Positions 46,062-56,228 of a DNA stretch of 64,000 nucleotides are shown here, piece after piece. This DNA is from Lepidonotus clava (lineage: Eukaryota > Annelida > Polychaeta > Phyllodocida > Polynoidae). The position numbers and the translations under genes are program-made. The notes under the pieces are model-generated. The model searched no databases, was not told the DNA's origin, and was given only the letters and a program-made list of their open reading frames with translations. Position 1 is the stretch's first letter. Each line of letters opens with the position of its first letter. The stretch covers positions 46,757,307 to 46,821,306 of the forward strand of contig OW387141.1 of the NCBI GenBank assembly GCA_936440205.1, in the 5' to 3' direction.

Positions 46062-46530
46062 GACTGGTCCCAACCAGGAGAAGGAAATCCTAGGGCAACT
46101 TGAGCACCTGCTGACCCAAGGGCGGCCCAGACTAAACGCCAGCCCCTGGGAAGGTACCTAGCCTCGAGGTCGGCCACGAGACGGCCCAGTCCTCTAATCT
46201 AACCACAACTATGTAACAGTACATATGAATGATGGCATGAGAATCTGATAGTTCCCTTCCACTCCCACCTCCAGTTTTGTAGGGGATCCCCTCAAGCAGA
46301 CTTCCTACTTCCCGAAAACATTCGGGACTCAGAACAAGCTGAAGTCCTTCGAGCCCTATATGAACCCCAGTTTTCTCAATCACATCCAAACAGCAGACCA
46401 GGTGTTCACTACATATTATCAGATTAAAGCCCACCCTAATTCCAAACAGACTTCACTCACATGCAGTATTGCCAACAAAGTTAGGACAAGTACGGCTCAT
46501 GTCACCTATTGGTTTATGCTTGCAAAATAA
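46062..46530 (+). CDS. Possible two-exon 3' end of an unknown gene
   Basis: Candidate exons 46062-46153 (donor GGGAAG|GTACCT) and 46283-46530 (acceptor TTTTGTAG) join in frame and end at TAA. They encode TGPNQEKEILGQLEHLL, NASPWEGDPLKQTSYF, KSFEPYMNPSFLNHIQ and so on, ending YWFMLAK. Amino-acid use looks real for the first 80 residues. Weak points: the intron is only 129 bp, no upstream exon or ATG is found and the first acceptor is poor. Family not recognised; it could be a gene fragment. Confidence 0.35.
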
Positions 46531-47480
46531 ATCCACGACTGTCTTGTTATTGTTTTAAGGCGTCGTAACAAAATTTCATTTACAAATGTTACTTTCTTAC
46601 ATTATTGTTACAGGCAGATTATGCTGTAACTACCAAGACTTGATTTTTACATTGAAGTATTTGCTGTGTTACTAATTCTCGGTTGATTGATAAAATATAT
46701 ACTATACAGCCCTCGATATATCATCCACGTATAAGTCCCATTTGTTAGGCATTTTCTGCCTCGTGCTTCAGTTATTATTGTACCTAAAGATATGAAACTT
46801 TTTGCGTCCACATTTATAGCTTCCTTGGCAGCAAAGGATACTTTGAGAAAGGACTGCTGTTCAATTGATAATATTGGTTGTGATAATTTTAGTTTGATCT
46901 GTCTAGAGTTTTTATCAGTGAAATACTTTACCTCTGTTATCCATGCTATCAGCCGTCCCCGACCTCCTCTTATCAGGCCCTATACATACTTCTCAACTTA
47001 ATCACACATAACAGGACCACCACCTTGAAGGCGCCATTCCAGATAGACTCTCCTCAACAAACACACCTTTACCTACCAATAAGAAGTCTAAACGTCCTAG
47101 TTACCTGCCATGTAGATCTATACACACTGGACAGACCAGAGAGTCTATACTAACTCAAGGAATGCAGGATTTGGTGCTAGGATTGGCGTGGGTTTTACGG
47201 CGTTATCTGTGGTGGGTCGGATCTTACCTCACCTTGACGAGTGGATCAAAGGACAGAGGCGGGTGACATCATTGATCTGAAGACTTGAAGGGGACGTCAC
47301 CCAGTTGGGTCACACTAGAGGTGGGTGCCCCGGGAGAGAGCAGACGTCGGCCTCCTGTAAGAGTGTAAAGGAGAGGCGGCCAGTTACATAGAGGTTTCAC
47401 TATGGTGTATGATTTATAAGACGGTGTATGATTTATTTGTGGAAAACTGGCACGCACGCCTTATAAGTGGACATCTGGAT
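46531..47480. other. Intergenic, nothing firm
   Basis: A 69-codon frame with an ATG at 46792 reads through A+T-rich sequence and ends in IRPYTYFST; no splice sites or family support it. The stretch 47150-47400 is G+C-richer and may be upstream regulatory sequence of the next gene. Confidence 0.4.
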
Positions 47481-47486
47481 TTAGGA

Positions 47487-47520
47487 TATATAAATGTGTG
47501 GTCAGCATTCTTCTCTTGCA
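47487..47520 (+). promoter_or_regulatory. Candidate TATA promoter of the NHL gene
   Basis: TATATAAA at 47487-47494 is followed about 25-30 bases later by a pyrimidine-rich start region (TTCTCTTGCACC). It is the only good core promoter within 1 kb of the first coding exon; a start near 47518 would give a leader of about 575 nt. Confidence 0.4.
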
Positions 47521-47639
47521 CCGGGAATAATTGTGGATATATTTAGAGCACAGCTGTTTCTACTGAGGATACTGACAACTGTGCACAGACTCTAAGACAG
47601 GGAGTCCTAATTGCAATATTAACCAGTGTTGAGACGAAG

Positions 47640-48060
47640 AAATATAGTCGTTAATAAGAAGGGGAATATCGCACACAATTCTATCCATGCTGGAGTATAA
47701 GAGGTATATATAAAGCCATTCGAGTGGAGAAGATTTACCCTGGTGCAGATAAAGGGAATAGAACTACTACACACAATTCATTCTTAAACATCCATGCATA
47801 AAGAGGCACTCTTGTACAAATAAAGGAAATAGAACTATTACACAACTAGTACACAATTTACTCCTATACCTCCATACGGGAGTAGAACATTCACGCAGTC
47901 ACTGGTTCAAACAAAGGGAATAGAACTACCGTGTACAATTTACTTCTATACCTCCATATGTGAGTAGAAGATTCACTCTTGTACACACAAAGGGAATAGA
48001 ACTACCATACACAATTTGCTCCCATACATCCATACAGGCGAAGAAGATCCACCCATACAA
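47640..48060 (+). repeat. Roughly 80-bp tandem repeat in the NHL gene leader
   Basis: About five units built on AAAGGGAATAGAACTAC, CACACAATTTACTCC and ATACCTCCATA. The last unit ends some 40 bp before the start codon, so the repeat would make up most of the 5' untranslated region. Confidence 0.75.
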
Positions 48061-48093
48061 GCAGCGCCTGACGACCAGGCACTACACCCCCTG

Positions 48094-48372
48094 ATGTCGG
48101 CGCCCAGGGCCGGAGACCCCCACAGGAGCCGGGTGGACCGCCCCGGCCGGGCCTCCGAGCCGCACGCCGCCCGCGACCCCACCCCCCGCGGCCGACTCAG
48201 GGTCTCCGCTCCTCCAGGGCTGGACCTTGAGATGACCTTCGGCTACAGCCGCCTGTGGAGCATTGACCGGCGCGGGAAGGAGCCCGGAGAGCTGAGGGAC
48301 CCCCGTGATGTGTGCTTCATCCCGGGCAAGGACCGGGTCGTGGTGGCCGACGCCGGCAACCACCGGCTGCAG
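48094..48372 (+). CDS. NHL gene exon 1
   Basis: 93 codons, strongly G+C-rich, with the first blade ending ADAGNHRLQ. Donor CTGCAG|GTAAGG. Confidence 0.75.
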
Positions 48373-51300
48373 GTAAGGCTGTATTCCACCTTGCCATCTT
48401 GAATGCAATTTGGGATTTCCGAAATTGTCTTTCTTAGAAATATGACAGGAACCCTGGCATGCTGCATATCATTTGAAAGAGAATTTGAAATCATGTGCAA
48501 TGATATGTAACATGCCTATAGCAGGGACGGATTTGGAGGGGGATGCATGGTTTTTTTGGGGGGGCTAATAAACAGTCAGGGAAATTTGAGGGAGTTTTAG
48601 GTGACAATCCTGGCCGAATTAGCTATTTTTTGAGATATCTGATCTAAAAAAAATCAAAATCTGAGAGAAATCCAGGCACCCTTGGAACCCGCCCCTCTTG
48701 GGAATGGCTCTGTGGTCCTTATGATAAGTTTCTTTTGTGGTAAAAGAGTCTATTTTAATCTGATAACACCATAAGGTATACAGGAGAGTAGCCTCTGTAT
48801 GATAATTTCTACCCTGTCTGTAATAATTCGGAATAAAATAATATCGTCAGTAAACGTCTCTCTAACTAATTATTTAGTTGTGGACTCATGAGCCCTTCCA
48901 CATTTATCCCAGTTGGTATTCATTAAAGCCAAATTTGATTCGGTTCAGAGAAGATGCCTACTCACACTTTTTCTGGAGTGGTATAGAAGCCACCTAATCT
49001 GACCTATATCACTCAAGAATCGCTCCTGATGATTTGACTTATCAATGAAACCAAACACATACATGCCCAATCAACAAACTGTCTCCAGCCACTTTGATTT
49101 GTTGACACCGCCCTGTAAATAAGCTTTATTAAGGCCACAACTCTTTAAGTAGTTGCCATACAGGTTGCCAAGCCACTCACCTTAACAACCACCTGGCTGT
49201 GAGACCTGAAGTCAGACATCACCTCCCACCTGTCACTATGACAACAGTGATGTCACAAAGCATGTAGCCATAGCAACTAACGGTGTTTTGATCACTGTGT
49301 GGTAGTGTTTGGGAAGGCGACTTCGCAAGTGTCTTTACTGTGTAAAATTGGTTGTTAATTGATATCCCATGGCCTAGTGATAAACATAGTAATTTGCTAA
49401 GGGACTGCCTCAACTTCTCTTTTGTTTTCTACATCTTAAATAAAACCAAAGAATGGCATTCCACTGATTCTTTGAAATGCTTCCAAAATAAGTTAAATCG
49501 TAAAATGAATTCAAATGTCAAGCTGGGTTTCCTATTCGTGAAATACCATTATAAATATCGTTAAGCCACAGTCTTGTTATTCCAAATACCATCACTTTTT
49601 TCACCTGATGGTTAACAATGTAATGTAAAACTGGTATTACGATGACCTTGCACAAGGAAGTCAAATGCTCAGATAACATAACAGATAACACACCGTCATC
49701 ATTGTGTGCATGTCATACTTATCTTATATTAATAAGTAGTCGTGAGTGATTCATGTGTCTGTCTTTGATCATCGATTACTACATTTCAAAGTGTACTTTC
49801 AGAGGGGAACTTTAGTAATTCCGATTCAAGATAAATGCATAACTGCGACAAGCTCTCATCCTTCTGGTTTTGTGACGTATTGCTATCATAATACCAATGC
49901 AAATGAACATTATTACAATAGTACAAAAAAGCCCAGGCCCATATACAGCTTCTGCTATGGGGGTGGCGAGGTTCCCCAAGTTTTAACAATGGAATTTCAA
50001 AGGAAAAGTGGAACTATTTAAAAACATTTCTGTGTGTGTGGTGGGGAGGGAGGGGGGTTGGTGCACCACCCCGGCCACCCACCCCCTGTATATACGGGCC
50101 TGAAAACTAAGTTAATTGTCAATTTGGTCAATTCAGTATTGATTTATTACCACAACAAGCATGACGTCTCCCGAGAGTACGTAAGATATGAGTGACGATA
50201 TGCTCGGAACACATGGGTCACAGGGTGTGGGTGTAGAAGGCATTTCCCAGGAACCCTATTCTTTCCTGGTGACGATAATTTTCTGTATAAGAGGGTCAGT
50301 GTGGCAGAGTGTGTAGGAGGTCGACCTTTCTGACGCGCGTACTTTCACCTGCTGATTTATTACATTTCATACGACATTCCTGGCACTTTAAGTACTGTTA
50401 CCTGCAGAGGTGTGGAATGCAAGGTAAACCTGTAGGCCTTATCAGAATACTTGAGATCTTAAGGTCTGAACACACGTGTGCTATAGGTATTCTAGAGGTA
50501 GACTTTATACGGCCCTGATAAGCGGACTCTTATATAGAATTTATATTCCTGGTTGGATTTAGTATGGATCAGCTGTGTGGATCAGCTGTTGGAACAGAAG
50601 TGGAAGTTCATAATATAAGGGAAATGAGAAGTACTCAGCTTTTAAATCAAGGTGTTCAAGGCATATTGAATACTCTAACATCCTACGTTGCTGATCACAT
50701 TTAAAATAATTTCAAATGTTATCACAAAAGAGATCTGGTTAGAAGGCTTATGCATAAGCTTTTCCTTTCGGGTCATACCTTTTTATTACATTTTGAGGTC
50801 ATTCCATTTGTTTGTAGGGTGTATCTACTGTCGGCTATGGCAACGAGGAAAGAGGCAGGGGTCGAAAAATAGCCTTAGTCAGGGACGGATCTAGGTGCGG
50901 ATGCCTGAGACGAGCCCCCCCCCCCCCCCCCCGGTTTTGTTTTGTTTTTGCCAAATTTAGGTTTTTTTTAAAAGTAAAATTCTTGCCTTCGGATGGGGCT
51001 CCTCAAATCCTATATATACAGGCGCCCCCTCTTTTTGAAATCACTGGATCCGTCCCTGTTGGTGACATAGTAAACCATTTTTACTGTTGATCACAATGGA
51101 CGTAGCATATACAAGCCTACGATTCTAATCCATTGCCCAGGCAAGCATGTGACGTTATCATAACTTTGCAGCAACATTCTATTTGGGTCTGTATTGGTTC
51201 TTGTTACGTTATTTTGGTGGCTCCCAATAACGACGTTATCATAACATTCTGGTTATGTTATTCAACCGAAACAGAATGTTCTTATAACATTCTGTTTTGG

Positions 51301-54300
51301 TTTCATCCTAACCTCACCAAAAAATAATGTTCTTTATCAACATTCTGATTTGGTGTAGTTTTGACCTAACCATAATTAATGTAATTGTTATGTGCCATCT
51401 TAGTAAGTACCAGACTGACTAAAAAAGTATAGTTGCAGAACGTTTCTGTTACATCGCAGCTTGGCTGGGTGGGCAAATCTTGTCAGCTGACACTAATAAC
51501 CCATCGTTCCTCCACTTGAATCAGTTGTTGCCCCACACTAACACCTTGTCAACCCTGAACAACCCCTTGTCACATTTAGATAACCCCCTCTTACCTTTGA
51601 ATAATTCTTTGTTGCCCCTAAATAACCTCTCGTTTCCCTTGAATAACCCCTTGGCACCTTTTGATAGCCCTATTACCATTGATTCAGCCTCTGTTACCAT
51701 TGGATAACCTCTTGTTGCCCTTTAGTAACCCCTTGTCTTATTTGAATAAACCGTGTTGCCCTTAAGCAGTGTCTCCAAGGGGCAACAAAAAGGTGTTCAT
51801 CGCCCAGTGACAGACGCATCCCCACGGGGCGAGTAAACCTCGGCGATTAGTGGGTTTCAGTGATTACCAAGAAGAAAATGATAGTTGTTGGGCGACTAGT
51901 TAGTTGCCCAAGGACCAAAAAAATTAATCTGCATCCGTGGCTATGGAGAAATATTAAACGTATCCAATATTTTGCCCAGAAACCACGGTAATTAGTTGTT
52001 AAGTCACCACACATTGTGGTGCCAGGTTTTAGTAAGTCGCCCAGCGATTAGATCACATAGTCGCCGTCGATTTTTGAAATATTGGTTGCCCCATGGGTAC
52101 CATGCAGCCTTTCAGTCAATGGCAACAGATGCATGTTTTTGGCCTTAGTCGCCGTGGTTGGAATGGGTTAACACTTGTCTCCCAGCAACTTACCTATATT
52201 GCCATGGTTTTGTCACCTCATGGAGACACTGCTATAAACAACCCGTTGTTGCAATAAATACCCCATTATCGCCTCTAAATAATCCACACTCTCCAATCAA
52301 TGCAGGTCTTCAGCACGGATACCTCCTTGGTAGACCTGTTTGACCTGAAATAATCCTTTGTTTCCCTTGAATAACTTTTTTTTCCTTAAATAACCCATTT
52401 TTGCCCTTAGATAACCCCTTGTTGCCCATGGATATCTGCTTTTTGCCCCATGAATAATATGTACTCTCTAATTATTGCAGGTGTTCACTGCATATGCCTC
52501 CTCAGTGGAGGTGTTTGATCGTAAGGAGACCAAAAGCTTGTCTCTTGTCCTGCACCAGTCCCCTACCAGTCTTCCACTGCACCTCATCACTCTTAGACAA
52601 TTCCCTGTAGCACTTTAATAACCCCTTGTTGCTTCTGAATAACCCAAGGGGCAACCCCTTGTTGCTCTTAAATGACCCTGTTATTCCCTTTAACTAACCC
52701 ATACTCTCCAATGGATAGGTGTTCTGCACAAATGCCTACTCAGGGAAGCTGTTTGGTCTTAAATGAATGTGCAACCCTTTAATAAACCATTTTGCCTTTA
52801 AATAACCCTTGTTGCCCTTAAGCCCCATACCCACTAGGCGATTATTACACAGTAGGCCGACCAATCGGCCATAAAATCGGCCGTCTTTAAGGGTAGAATC
52901 GGCCGACTTCAGTGCCGATTCATATCAAACACACATATTTCAATATGATATACCTACCGGGGATTACAGGAATCAGCTGACTGCACTGCCAACTCGTTCG
53001 CCGACTGTGTAAAAGTTGCCTAGTGGGTATGGGGCTTTAGATAACCATTTATTCCCCTTGAATGATCCATACTCTCCAATCATTGCAGGTGTTCAGCGCG
53101 GATGCCTCCTCAGTGGAGTTGTTTGACCGTAAGGAGAACCACTGCCTGTCCCACCCAGGGGCCTTGGCCACGTCCAGGGACCAGTTTCACATTGTGACGG
53201 CCGACGGGGAGAGGGTCCACTTCATCGACAGGACGGTAAGTGTCACCAAGCCCTGTTTAATAAGAAAACAGTTACTAAAAACATTGTGAGTATGTGTTCC
53301 ACAACTTACTGTCACCTTTTACTCACAAACGGCTTAATTATCTTAGGGCAAACATTAATTTATTTACTGCTGAATCTTGGGGGATGATAACAACACATTT
53401 GACTAAACCACATAAGGTGACACATAAATCAAATTCTCTATTATAACCTGGATGAAAGAATAAGTAGAGAAGGCAGGATTGACATAGTAAAATGTAATAA
53501 GTTAAATAACATTATAAGTATGGTGTTGATATGAAATAGTGTTAAAATATAATATAGCTTGTGAATGCAAGTATACGATGAGGTATGGCATAAAAATGAA
53601 GTTGTGGGTGGGTTGGGTCAGATATATGGACAGGGGCAAGGGTATCAGACCACCATAACCAGTGAAACTTGTAGCTGGTTACTGCAAGTAGATGATATGA
53701 AAGCGGGTACAAGAGGGGTAAATGAGTTATGAGTGTTTTCCACCAGGGGGAGGCAATGAACCATAATGTAATCTACGTACATGTATTATCTGACAATTTA
53801 CTAGCTTGTCTTGGATTCAGAACAGTTGTTATTATAGTTAGTTAAATTGTTTTTCATTGGATGTATAATATATAGACAACAAAGTGGAATTTAAACAAAC
53901 TTGCTGTTAAAGAGCTTTCACAGTAATTAACATCACACATTTACACATTCAATGTGTATGATATACAATGGCCAATGATTGGCCATTGTATATCATACCC
54001 TACGTTATTTCTAAACCAAGAAAGAACTCATGCATGTAAGATTGGTAAAATGATAATTAAAAAATGTGCCTCATGGTGCTTGCCGTCTCCACTTTATTCA
54101 ATATTGTGACCAAAGAGCAAAGGGCGTATTGCTATCGTCTAAAAGGCAATTGGGTGATTAGTTAAATCCAATCCCCTTCTCTTTACTGTGCTGTTTGATT
54201 TATGAAATTATTTAGCAATGTACTAGCGAATAAAGTTGATTTATATTATTTTTTAATTCAGAACGGGGAATGCACCAATCACTGGGCGCCCACCCCGCCG

Positions 54301-54861
54301 CACAAGGACGACAGACGCTGCATCCGGGGCATGGCGCTGGACGCAGACGACAATTTCATCCTCACCAGTTTTGGCGCGAAAACCACGGTGGAGCTGTACA
54401 GCCAAAACACGTCGAAGCTGATGAGGGCTTTATCTATAACGCCTGACTTCAGGTGCCCTTCCCACGTGGCCTGCAATAGGAAAACCGGGCTCATTTACGT
54501 GTCTGATTCCGAGCAGGGTGTCGTCTGCGTGTTTGATAAACGCGCGAAACGCTGCGTTCGTCAACTCGGAAAGGAAGGGAAGAAGCCATGTATCCTCTCC
54601 CCTCATGGACTATGTTTCGACACGAGTGGGTGTCTTTACGTGGCCGACAAGGCCAAGAACTCAGTGGCCCTGTTCGCAGGGGATCACACTTTTTCTGAGT
54701 ACGTTGTCAAGGAGAGAGACGGACTAAAGGACCCTATTGCTGTTGCCATTTCTGAGAGTAGGAAGATAGCGGTGGCCGCCTGCACCTTGGATTTCGGCAG
54801 GGACCATTATGCCGTGGACATGTACGAACAAACCCGAACCTACCACACAGGCCTTAGGTAG
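48094..54861 (+). CDS. Six-bladed NHL-repeat protein, three exons
   Basis: Exons 48094-48372, 53089-53235 and 54262-54861, all phase 0 with GT-AG junctions, encode 341 residues. After a Pro/Arg-rich N-terminus (1-45) come six NHL blades: DPRDVCFIPGKDRVVVADAG (about 64-96), exon 2's blade (94-142), CIRGMALDADDNFILTSFG, PSHVACNRKTGLIYVSDSE, SPHGLCFDTSGCLYVADKA and the last near DPIAVAISE. This is the propeller found at the C-terminus of TRIM2/3/71-type proteins, but no RING, B-box or filamin domain is in the window and the first in-frame ATG lies next to the propeller. Likely a cytosolic binding propeller; the partner (RNA or protein) is unknown. Upstream of the ATG the frame is open only to 47968. 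Confidence 0.8.
48519..48705. mobile_element. GGCGGATCC-type MITE, decayed
   Basis: Begins CAGGGACGGATTTGG and ends near GGAACCCGCCCCTC. In intron 1 of the NHL gene. Confidence 0.45.
48706..50880 (+). other. NHL gene intron 1, left part
   Basis: No exon or clear element. A G-rich then C-rich patch at 50035-50095 resembles the interior of the GGCGGATCC-type MITEs. Confidence 0.45.
50881..51059. mobile_element. GGCGGATCC-type MITE, complete
   Basis: Inverted ends CAGGGACGGATCTAG and CTGGATCCGTCCCTG, with a poly-C tract inside. Confidence 0.75.
51137..51416 (+). mobile_element. MITE rich in AACATTCTG words, copy 2
   Basis: Same family as 33956-34251, opposite orientation. Confidence 0.7.
51771..52232. 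mobile_element. MITE with GCAGTGTCTCCA ends
   Basis: GCAGTGTCTCCAAGGGGCAAC on the left and TGGAGACACTGC on the right; the interior has repeated GTCGCCCAGCGATTAG-like words. It interrupts the minisatellite. A distant relative may lie at 15035-15270. Confidence 0.65.
52306..52350 (+). pseudogene. Exon 2 relic 1 of the NHL gene
   Basis: After an intact acceptor (AATCAATGCAG) it reads VFSTDTSLVDLFDLK and then a stop. It matches the first 15 codons of the real exon 2 (VFSADASSVELFDRK). Confidence 0.8.
52481..52618 (+). pseudogene. Exon 2 relic 2 of the NHL gene
   Basis: After ATTATTGCAG it reads VFTAYASSVEVFDRKETKSL and remains open for 45 codons before a stop. It is the best preserved relic; only its 3' half and donor have diverged. 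Confidence 0.8.
52719..52766 (+). pseudogene. Exon 2 relic 3 of the NHL gene
   Basis: After AATGGATAG it reads VFCTNAYSGKLFGLK and then a stop. Confidence 0.7.
52820..53039. mobile_element. MITE with AGCCCCATACCCACTAGGC ends
   Basis: Perfect or near-perfect inverted ends about 19 bp long, with ATCGGCC words inside. It lies between relic 3 and the real exon 2. Confidence 0.8.
53089..53235 (+). CDS. NHL gene exon 2 (one propeller blade)
   Basis: 49 codons, phase 0 at both ends, between CATTGCAG and ACG|GTAAGT. It reads VFSADASSVELFDRKENHCL and ends ERVHFIDRT. It corresponds to one complete blade, which makes it a unit that can be duplicated without frame change. Confidence 0.8.
53236..54261 (+). 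other. NHL gene intron 2
   Basis: A+T-rich. It holds a perfect palindrome at 53956-53998, listed separately. Confidence 0.6.
53956..53998. repeat. Perfect 20-bp inverted repeat
   Basis: GTATGATATACAATGGCCAA, then TGA, then its exact complement. No mismatches. Confidence 0.95.
54262..54861 (+). CDS. NHL gene exon 3 (blades 3-6)
   Basis: 199 codons and a TAG stop. Opens after TTTTTAATTCAG with NGECTNHW. No AATAAA follows at once; GATAAA at about 54900 and AATAAA at 55619 are candidates. Confidence 0.8.
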   Translation, partial: NGECTNHWAPTPPHKDDRRCIRGMALDADDNFILTSFGAKTTVELYSQNTSKLMRALSITPDFRCPSHVACNRKTGLIYVSDSEQGVVCVFDKRAKRCVRQLGKEGKKPCILSPHGLCFDTSGCLYVADKAKNSVALFAGDHTFSEYVVKERDGLKDPIAVAISESRKIAVAACTLDFGRDHYAVDMYEQTRTYHTGLR

Positions 54862-55444
54862 AACGGTTAATAGGTCTAGAAATGCTTTAGATTGTTTATT
54901 GATAAAGTGTACATATTTTAGGAGATCTTTGAGAGCCATATCGTCTGCTCTCATTTCGAAGATTGGAGTTATGTTATTCTTGTATAACTGTAAAGGACGT
55001 TTCACATCTATGTGACATAGCCATGGCGATATCATCTATAGGCAATCATGTATTTGTTGTGTATAAAGGGCCTAAGTGCCGGTCTGTTCTATGATACTAA
55101 ATATTGTAACCTTTTATACGTGTGCAATCCAAAATTATATCTCCTATGAAACCAAATTCATAGCAAAATCTTCATGTCGCACTTTTGTTGCATACATACA
55201 TGTGTGAAGACTGAAGCTAGCTACAATGATATGAAGACTATGTATTACATACCCGGAATTTAGGGAGGGAAGGTGAGAACTCTCACCTCTAAGCAACATG
55301 TACAAATCACGGAATAAATTTCCCGCATCGGATGAAGCAATGTAAACTGTATATTCATTCATTTTCGTGCCGTACATGCATATTAGAATTATTATGTCGC
55401 CTATTCTGCCCAAACTATAATGTTCACAATATTGTACGTATTCC
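54862..55444. other. 3' flank of the NHL gene
   Basis: No exon or element recognised. Confidence 0.45.
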
Positions 55445-55594
55445 AGCAGCGGATCTAGGATTTTTTTTGGGGGGGAGGGGAGGGGGTGGGGTGGCGTGCT
55501 ATAGTAACATTTTTGGTCGCGCCCTCTGGGCACAGGAATTTTACATTAAGAAAATAAAATTTGCCCCCCCCCCCCACCTTAATCTGCGCCTGCA
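55445..55594 (+). mobile_element. GGCGGATCC-type MITE, left arm of an inverted pair
   Basis: Begins CAGCAGCGGATCTAGG and ends AATCTGCGCCTG. The interior (GCTATAGTAACATTTTTGG, CAGGAATTTTACATTAA) is shared with 56046-56228 in the opposite orientation. Confidence 0.75.
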
Positions 55595-56045
55595 TTCTGT
55601 ACTAGTTTTGAACTTTTCAATAAAGATAAAACCCGGATATCTAAATGTATTTTATAACCATGCATTATAACTGAATCGTCCTGCATGTGTAGACTGTTTT
55701 CCAAAGGTATGCAAGACGTAATGTCCTTTAAATTATAAAAGTATATGTCATTGTACACACCTTCTCCGTAGGGAAACACATGTGACATACGGACTGACCC
55801 TGGCTGCTGGAGCTTGGAATATAATAACTGGCAGTGAGGGCAGAGGCTAGAGACAGAGAGATTAGGGGACTGTGGAACTGGTGTTGGGCATGACTAGTGA
55901 TGCTCTGTGCAATAGGGGCAGACTATGTGTCTCCAGGCTATATCAGAAATGGTTGGTTGGTCATCACTACAAGGCTTTCACGAGGCTTTCCTATTAAGGA
56001 GGTGGATAGGGAGACCTACACAATTGGTGATAGAGGCTCTTTGCC

Positions 56046-56168
56046 CTTTCATGCATGGGGGGCGCACGCCCCCCCCCCCCTCCTTTTCTTTTTTGGCCCA
56101 AAGATTAAATTTTTTAATGTAAAATTCCTGGGCCTGGAGGGCCCCGGGAAAAATGTTACTATAGCACG

Positions 56169-56199
<31 letters not shown>

Positions 56200-56228
56200 T
56201 TTTGAAAATTTCTGGATCCGCCCCTGGG
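56046..56228 (-). mobile_element. GGCGGATCC-type MITE, right arm of an inverted pair
   Basis: Reverse-oriented partner of 55445-55594, ending TCTGGATCCGCCCCTG. It includes a C run of about 30 (56169-56199). Confidence 0.75.

Larger units (their letters stand above)
51540..53060 (+). repeat. Minisatellite with unit like AATAACCCCTTGTTGCCCTT
   Basis: Degenerate units of about 20-25 bp (core GAATAACCCCTTGTTGCCC) fill most of the intron before exon 2. They are broken by two MITEs (51771-52232, 52820-53039) and by three exon-2 relics. Confidence 0.8.

Noticed and set aside
46792-47001. 69-codon frame starting MKLFASTFIASL as a small secreted protein
   Set aside because: The start looks signal-like, but composition matches the A+T-rich background and nothing else supports it.
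52306-52766. Exon-2 relics as functional extra blades of the NHL protein
   Set aside because: Two stop after about 15 codons and the third lacks a matching donor, so they cannot add a full blade.
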